In this document: one piece after another, positions 5,502 to 6,372 of the stretch
Layout: every line of letters starts with the position of its first letter
Position numbering within the stretch: position 1 is the stretch's first letter
Assembly (NCBI GenBank): GCA_007280145.1
Contig: QYPU01000023.1
Coordinates: 1-6,372, forward strand
DNA from: Dehalococcoidia bacterium
Lineage (GTDB): Bacteria; Chloroflexota; Dehalococcoidia; GIF9; UBA5629
Direction of reading: 5' to 3'
Length of the DNA stretch: 6,372 nucleotides
The notes under the pieces: model-generated
Seen by the model: the letters and a program-made list of their open reading frames with translations, nothing else
What the model was told of the DNA's origin: nothing
Databases searched by the model: none
Position numbers and translations under genes: made by a program

Positions 5502-6263
5502 ATGGAAAATGAGACAGAGAAGGTCTCTATATTGAGAATTACCGAGCGAGGCAAGAGCAAAGTCAAAGATGTGGTCGTCAGGGAATTTCCTCTCACCATT
5601 GTCCTGAATAACCAGGAACTGGTGACTTTGCTTTGCTCTCCAACAGACCTGGAGTGTCTGGCTGTTGGTTTTCTTCTTTCCGAGGGGTTGATAAAGGGCA
5701 GAGATGATATCAAGAAGATAGTGACTGATGACCGGAGAGGCGTCGTGCAAGTAGAGACGGGGGGAGGGGTAGATGTTCCTGTCAAGCCCGTCCTTGCTTC
5801 TGGTGGAGGCAGAGGTACTGGCTTTCTCAATGCCGAAAGGGTGAGCGCAGAGCTTCAAACAAGGCTCTCTGCATCTCAGTTTTTCACTTTGATGGAAAGT
5901 TTCGTGCAGCGCTCCGAGATATTTAGAACAACGGGTGGTGTTCACAGCGCTGCCCTGTGTGACGTAAAGGACATATTGGTTTTTAGTGAGGACATAGGCA
6001 GGCATAATGCTATTGACAAGGTATTTGGAGAGTGCCTTTTGAGAGATATAACCACGGATAATCGGTTGATAATCACCAGCGGAAGGGTCTCTTCGGAGAT
6101 ATTGCTCAAGGTAGCTAGAAGAAATATTCCTATACTTATTTCCAAATCTGCACCTACTGATTTGGGAGTCAGGTTAGCCAGTGATTTAGGCGTAACACTT
6201 ATCGGCTTTGTCAGAGGGAAGAAGATGAATGTCTATGCTAATAGCCGTAGGGTGGCTGTGTAA
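5502..6263 (+). CDS. fdhD: Formate dehydrogenase accessory sulfurtransferase FdhD
   Basis: FdhD passes sulfur from a cysteine desulfurase to the molybdenum/tungsten bis-MGD cofactor, activating formate dehydrogenase. The 253-residue length is normal. Clear family landmarks are EFPLTIVLN (28-36), CSPTDLECLAVGFLLSEG (45-62), TGGVHSAAL (144-152), SEDIGRHNAIDKVFGE (162-177), SGRVSSEILLK (193-203) and SKSAPTDLGVRLA. The odd part is the mobile cysteine loop: where the family has CxxC or a single Cys in a TSGC/TTGC setting, this protein reads ASGGGRGTGF (99-108), with no cysteine. Other cysteines are at 45, 52, 153 and 178. ATG 5502 has only a weak AGG upstream (5493-5495) but fits the family's N-terminus. 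It lies 92 bp after yedF, probably in the same transcript, as no terminator intervenes. No formate dehydrogenase gene is in view. Confidence 0.92.
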   Translation: MENETEKVSILRITERGKSKVKDVVVREFPLTIVLNNQELVTLLCSPTDLECLAVGFLLSEGLIKGRDDIKKIVTDDRRGVVQVETGGGVDVPVKPVLASGGGRGTGFLNAERVSAELQTRLSASQFFTLMESFVQRSEIFRTTGGVHSAALCDVKDILVFSEDIGRHNAIDKVFGECLLRDITTDNRLIITSGRVSSEILLKVARRNIPILISKSAPTDLGVRLASDLGVTLIGFVRGKKMNVYANSRRVAV

Positions 6264-6372
6264 GGGCTCGATTGAGGAAAGAGAGGCGCTCAAATTATTG
6301 AAGAATGCTATACTGGATAAACATCTGGCGATAAGCGAGAAATTATGCGATGCCAACGGAGAAGATGTTTGC
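6229..6372 (+). CDS. Partial CDS, possibly radical SAM (BioB/HydE-like) N-terminus
   Basis: A frame open to the window end starts at ATG 6229 or 6235, overlapping the end of fdhD by about 30 bases, with an AGAGGG sequence ten bases before 6229. TTG 6298, preceded by AGAGGCG, is another possible start. The 48 visible codons include LCKGSIEEREALKLL and, at the cut end, CDANGEDVC. The pattern of a short E-E-x-x-E-A-L-x-L-L helix followed by a G-x-x-V segment recalls the region just before the iron-sulfur motif in biotin synthase and HydE-type radical SAM proteins. The radical SAM CxxxCxxC motif would lie beyond the window, so the assignment is tentative; that the frame is coding is more likely than the family call. 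Confidence 0.4.
   Translation, partial: MSMLIAVGWLCKGSIEEREALKLLKNAILDKHLAISEKLCDANGEDVC

Noticed and set aside
5796..5825. Selenocysteine or sequencing error at the FdhD cysteine loop
   Set aside because: No in-frame TGA exists in the loop, and glycine GGA is two base changes from a Cys codon.
5402..6145. Minus-strand open frames within and before fdhD
   Set aside because: All are antisense to fdhD, whose motifs are intact; their translations show no family features.

Overview
This 6.4-kb window is bacterial chromosomal DNA of moderate GC content. The Rel protein and the set of selenium/sulfur-handling genes look most like an anaerobic Chloroflexota lineage such as Dehalococcoidia. That placement is an inference from remembered family resemblance, not from a search.

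Layout. Positions 1-376 hold no gene but contain a roughly 240-bp MITE/REP-like structure: two palindromic modules facing each other around an AT-rich core with its own inverted repeat. Positions 377-3528 form a leftward (minus-strand) gene set: rel ((p)ppGpp synthetase/hydrolase, 3528->1357), then rpsT (ribosomal protein S20, TTG start, 1341->1027), then a class II aldolase (950->377). The aldolase is broken by a perfect 10-bp tandem duplication at 594-613; taking out one copy restores a clean 187-residue protein.

A short divergent promoter region (about 3529-3650) separates this from a rightward, tightly packed operon. It encodes a DUF3343 putative Se/S carrier with an extra Cys-bearing C-terminal domain (3651-4184), a divergent NAD(P)H-hydrate dehydratase-like / ribokinase-fold protein (4184-5044), a DsrE-like protein equal to the C-terminal half of YedF (5041-5409), and FdhD (5502-6263). 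A further reading frame starts inside the end of fdhD and runs off the window (6229-6372); it weakly resembles the N-terminus of BioB/HydE-type radical SAM enzymes.

How the genes may work together. YedF, DUF3343 and FdhD belong to families that move sulfur or selenium to metalloenzymes: FdhD sulfurates the molybdenum/tungsten cofactor of formate dehydrogenases, and YedF tracks with selenium-dependent molybdenum hydroxylases. Two things make this cluster unusual. Its FdhD has glycines where the family's sulfur-carrying cysteine loop should be, and its YedF lacks the N-terminal TusA-like domain. The DUF3343 protein and the DsrE protein do carry conserved-looking cysteines. A working hypothesis is a split chalcogen-relay module in which cysteines on the small partners do the job normally done within YedF and FdhD.
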